Source of the DNA: an uncultured Litoreibacter sp. | GTDB lineage: Bacteria; Pseudomonadota; Alphaproteobacteria; Rhodobacterales; Rhodobacteraceae | Direction of reading: 5' to 3' | NCBI GenBank assembly: GCA_947492995.1 | Contig: CANLOU010000004.1 | Coordinates: 248,001 to 312,000, forward strand | DNA length: 64,000 nucleotides | Shown: one piece after another, positions 62,932 to 64,000 of the stretch | How the letters are laid out: the number at the start of each line of letters is the position of its first letter | How positions within the stretch are numbered: position 1 is the stretch's first letter | Program-made: the position numbers and the translations under genes | The notes under the pieces: generated by a model | Database searches by the model: none | What the model saw: the letters and a program-made list of their open reading frames with translations, nothing else | What the model was told of the DNA's origin: nothing

Positions 62932-64000
62932 TTAGATAACGAAGTTGTCGATGTTTTCCATGTCACCGATCACAACATTTTCGACCGTCACGGAGGTCGA
63001 TCCGTAGGTCATGATGACGTCGTCACCGGAGGTGGCAAAGGTGACATCGCTCAGCTCGGTCATCCCGTCAAATTCGATAAGGTCTTCGCCAATTGCAAAG
63101 TCAGTGATGGTGTCACTGTTATCGTTAGTGTCGAACTGGAACGTGTCAGCGTCAGCGCCGCCGGTTAGCGTATCATTGCTGCGCCCGCCGATGATGATGT
63201 CGGCGCCGTCGCCGCCGTCGATCGTGTCGGCGCCATTGCCCCCATCAAGTGTATCGTTGCCCGCAAGCCCGGACAAAGTATCGGCACCGCCGCGACCTTG
63301 CAAAACGTTGTCGCCGCTGCTGCCTTCGAAGACATCCGCCTGCGTGGTGCCAGCAAGGTTTTCAAACCGGATCACCGAAACGAAGCCGATATTGGTCCCG
63401 CTAAGCACGCCAATGTCTTGATACGCCCCAGACATGTTCAGCGACAGGCTCACGCCAATGTCGATTTTGCCAAGGTTCAACGTGTCGATGCCGTTGCCGC
63501 CGTTTAAGATAACTGCCGAAAACGCGTTCATGCTGCGCATATCAACAAGGTCGTCGCCATCGCCCATGCGAATGTTGCCGGCCCCGAAACGGCCCAATAC
63601 CAGCCGGTCCTCACCCTCTCCGGTCGAGATGGTCTCCACCCAGCTTCCAATCGCAAACACGCGGTCATCGCCGTCGCGTGTTGAGATGGTGCCTGCACCT
63701 TGAGTGCCGACAATGACGGTGTCGTTGTCGTTGCCTGTGTTCACAAGATCAACATAGCTGCCATTCAGCCGGACGGTATCGGCCCCGTCACCGGTATTGA
63801 TTGTGCCTACGCCGCCATCGTCCAACGTGATGGTGTCGCGACCATCCTGCGTTATGATGGCATCCACAAATTCAGAGCCAAGCGAAACCGTATTGTTGCC
63901 ATCACCAAGGTTCAACATCCCTGCGCCTGCGCTGTCCGACATCGTGACGGTGTCGTTGCCATCTCCGGCCCGAACGACGTCGATATAGCTATCATTGCCA
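62932..64000 (-). CDS. RTX-type calcium-binding repeat protein, C-terminal part (N terminus outside window)
   Basis: The visible 356 residues belong to a secreted RTX protein whose N terminus lies beyond 64000. The first part (coding 63538-64000) is made of 19-residue units of the form GDGxDTV followed by one of two alternating tails. The second part has canonical nonapeptide repeats (GGADTLSGLAGNDTLDGGNGADTIDGG). The C terminus, SDTITDFAIGEDLIEFDGM through DNFVI, resembles type I secretion signals. Calcium binding and T1SS export are inferred; no enzymatic domain is visible. The gene converges on the CBS gene. Confidence 0.88.
   Translation of the reverse strand, partial: GNDSYIDVVRAGDGNDTVTMSDSAGAGMLNLGDGNNTVSLGSEFVDAIITQDGRDTITLDDGGVGTINTGDGADTVRLNGSYVDLVNTGNDNDTVIVGTQGAGTISTRDGDDRVFAIGSWVETISTGEGEDRLVLGRFGAGNIRMGDGDDLVDMRSMNAFSAVILNGGNGIDTLNLGKIDIGVSLSLNMSGAYQDIGVLSGTNIGFVSVIRFENLAGTTQADVFEGSSGDNVLQGRGGADTLSGLAGNDTLDGGNGADTIDGGDGADIIIGGRSNDTLTGGADADTFQFDTNDNSDTITDFAIGEDLIEFDGMTELSDVTFATSGDDVIMTYGSTSVTVENVVIGDMENIDNFVI

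Noticed and set aside
63161-63320. Repeated DNA at the window end as a CRISPR array
   Set aside because: The periodicity is codon-based and encodes RTX GGxGxD repeats. There are no identical repeats with unique spacers.

Overview
The window is chromosomal DNA from a Rhodobacterales (marine roseobacter-type) alphaproteobacterium. The evidence is a full-length DMSP lyase DddP with all metal and catalytic residues at the family positions, an F1-ATPase zeta subunit (DUF1476), an RNase E with a long acidic insertion in its S1 domain and a GWW tail, separate B12-binding and homocysteine methyltransferase proteins in the place of one MetH, and two perfect alphaproteobacterial LexA boxes (GTTC-N7-GTTC). 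Coding density is high. No transposase, integrase, prophage gene or CRISPR array was seen, so this reads as mostly core genome.

Layout. 1-6650: end of a sensor kinase, a small secreted protein, a sterol-desaturase-family enzyme, tRNA-Ile2(CAT), purM-purN, rnd, a lipoprotein and sufE. 6685-10578 (minus): DUF1638, a 63-residue membrane protein, a GST, a large unrecognised membrane protein and a corrinoid-binding protein. 10688-13160: LexA box and photoproduct-lyase-like radical SAM enzyme, a structured 310-base gap, and bmt. 13266-15539: zeta subunit and purC-purS-purQ. 15605-22548: dctB-dctD, a 591-base gap, rne and a VOC protein. 22545-30200: M48 protease, aminotransferase, amidase, PBP1A and prfB. 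30202-35060 (minus): exporter, bactofilin, M23 peptidase, DUF455 and Bcp. 35176-45215: AsmA-like giant, queA, two MFS carriers, DUF924, SGNH hydrolase and lpd. 45226-51216: LexA box-uvrA and three unknown membrane or secreted proteins. 51306-56892: hydrolase-OsmC fusion, dddP, a methyltransferase, an HU-like protein, and three tRNAs (Val CAC, Val TAC, Asp GTC) around a histidine phosphatase. 56911-62272 (minus): valine catabolism genes mmsB, a 3-hydroxyisobutyryl-CoA hydrolase, an isobutyryl-CoA dehydrogenase and mmsA, with an L,D-transpeptidase inserted. 62471-64000: a CBS protein and the end of an RTX-type repeat protein.

How the genes work together. Five purine genes and the split methionine synthase parts serve one-carbon metabolism. 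The valine genes convert isobutyryl-CoA to propionyl-CoA, lacking only the methacrylyl-CoA hydratase here. Amidase, PBP1A, M23 peptidase plus bactofilin, and L,D-transpeptidase form a wall-remodelling set. uvrA and the radical SAM enzyme are DNA-repair genes under probable SOS control.

The less ordinary signals are: a 46-bp twin-palindrome element directly after stop codons (two copies plus a single-palindrome relative); a GGATATTT-type 3'-end motif downstream of four genes; a DctD whose AAA+ domain lacks the sigma-54 GAFTGA loop; 19-residue repeats of two alternating types in the terminal RTX protein; nested palindromes upstream of bmt; and a bactofilin gene overlapping its M23 partner.
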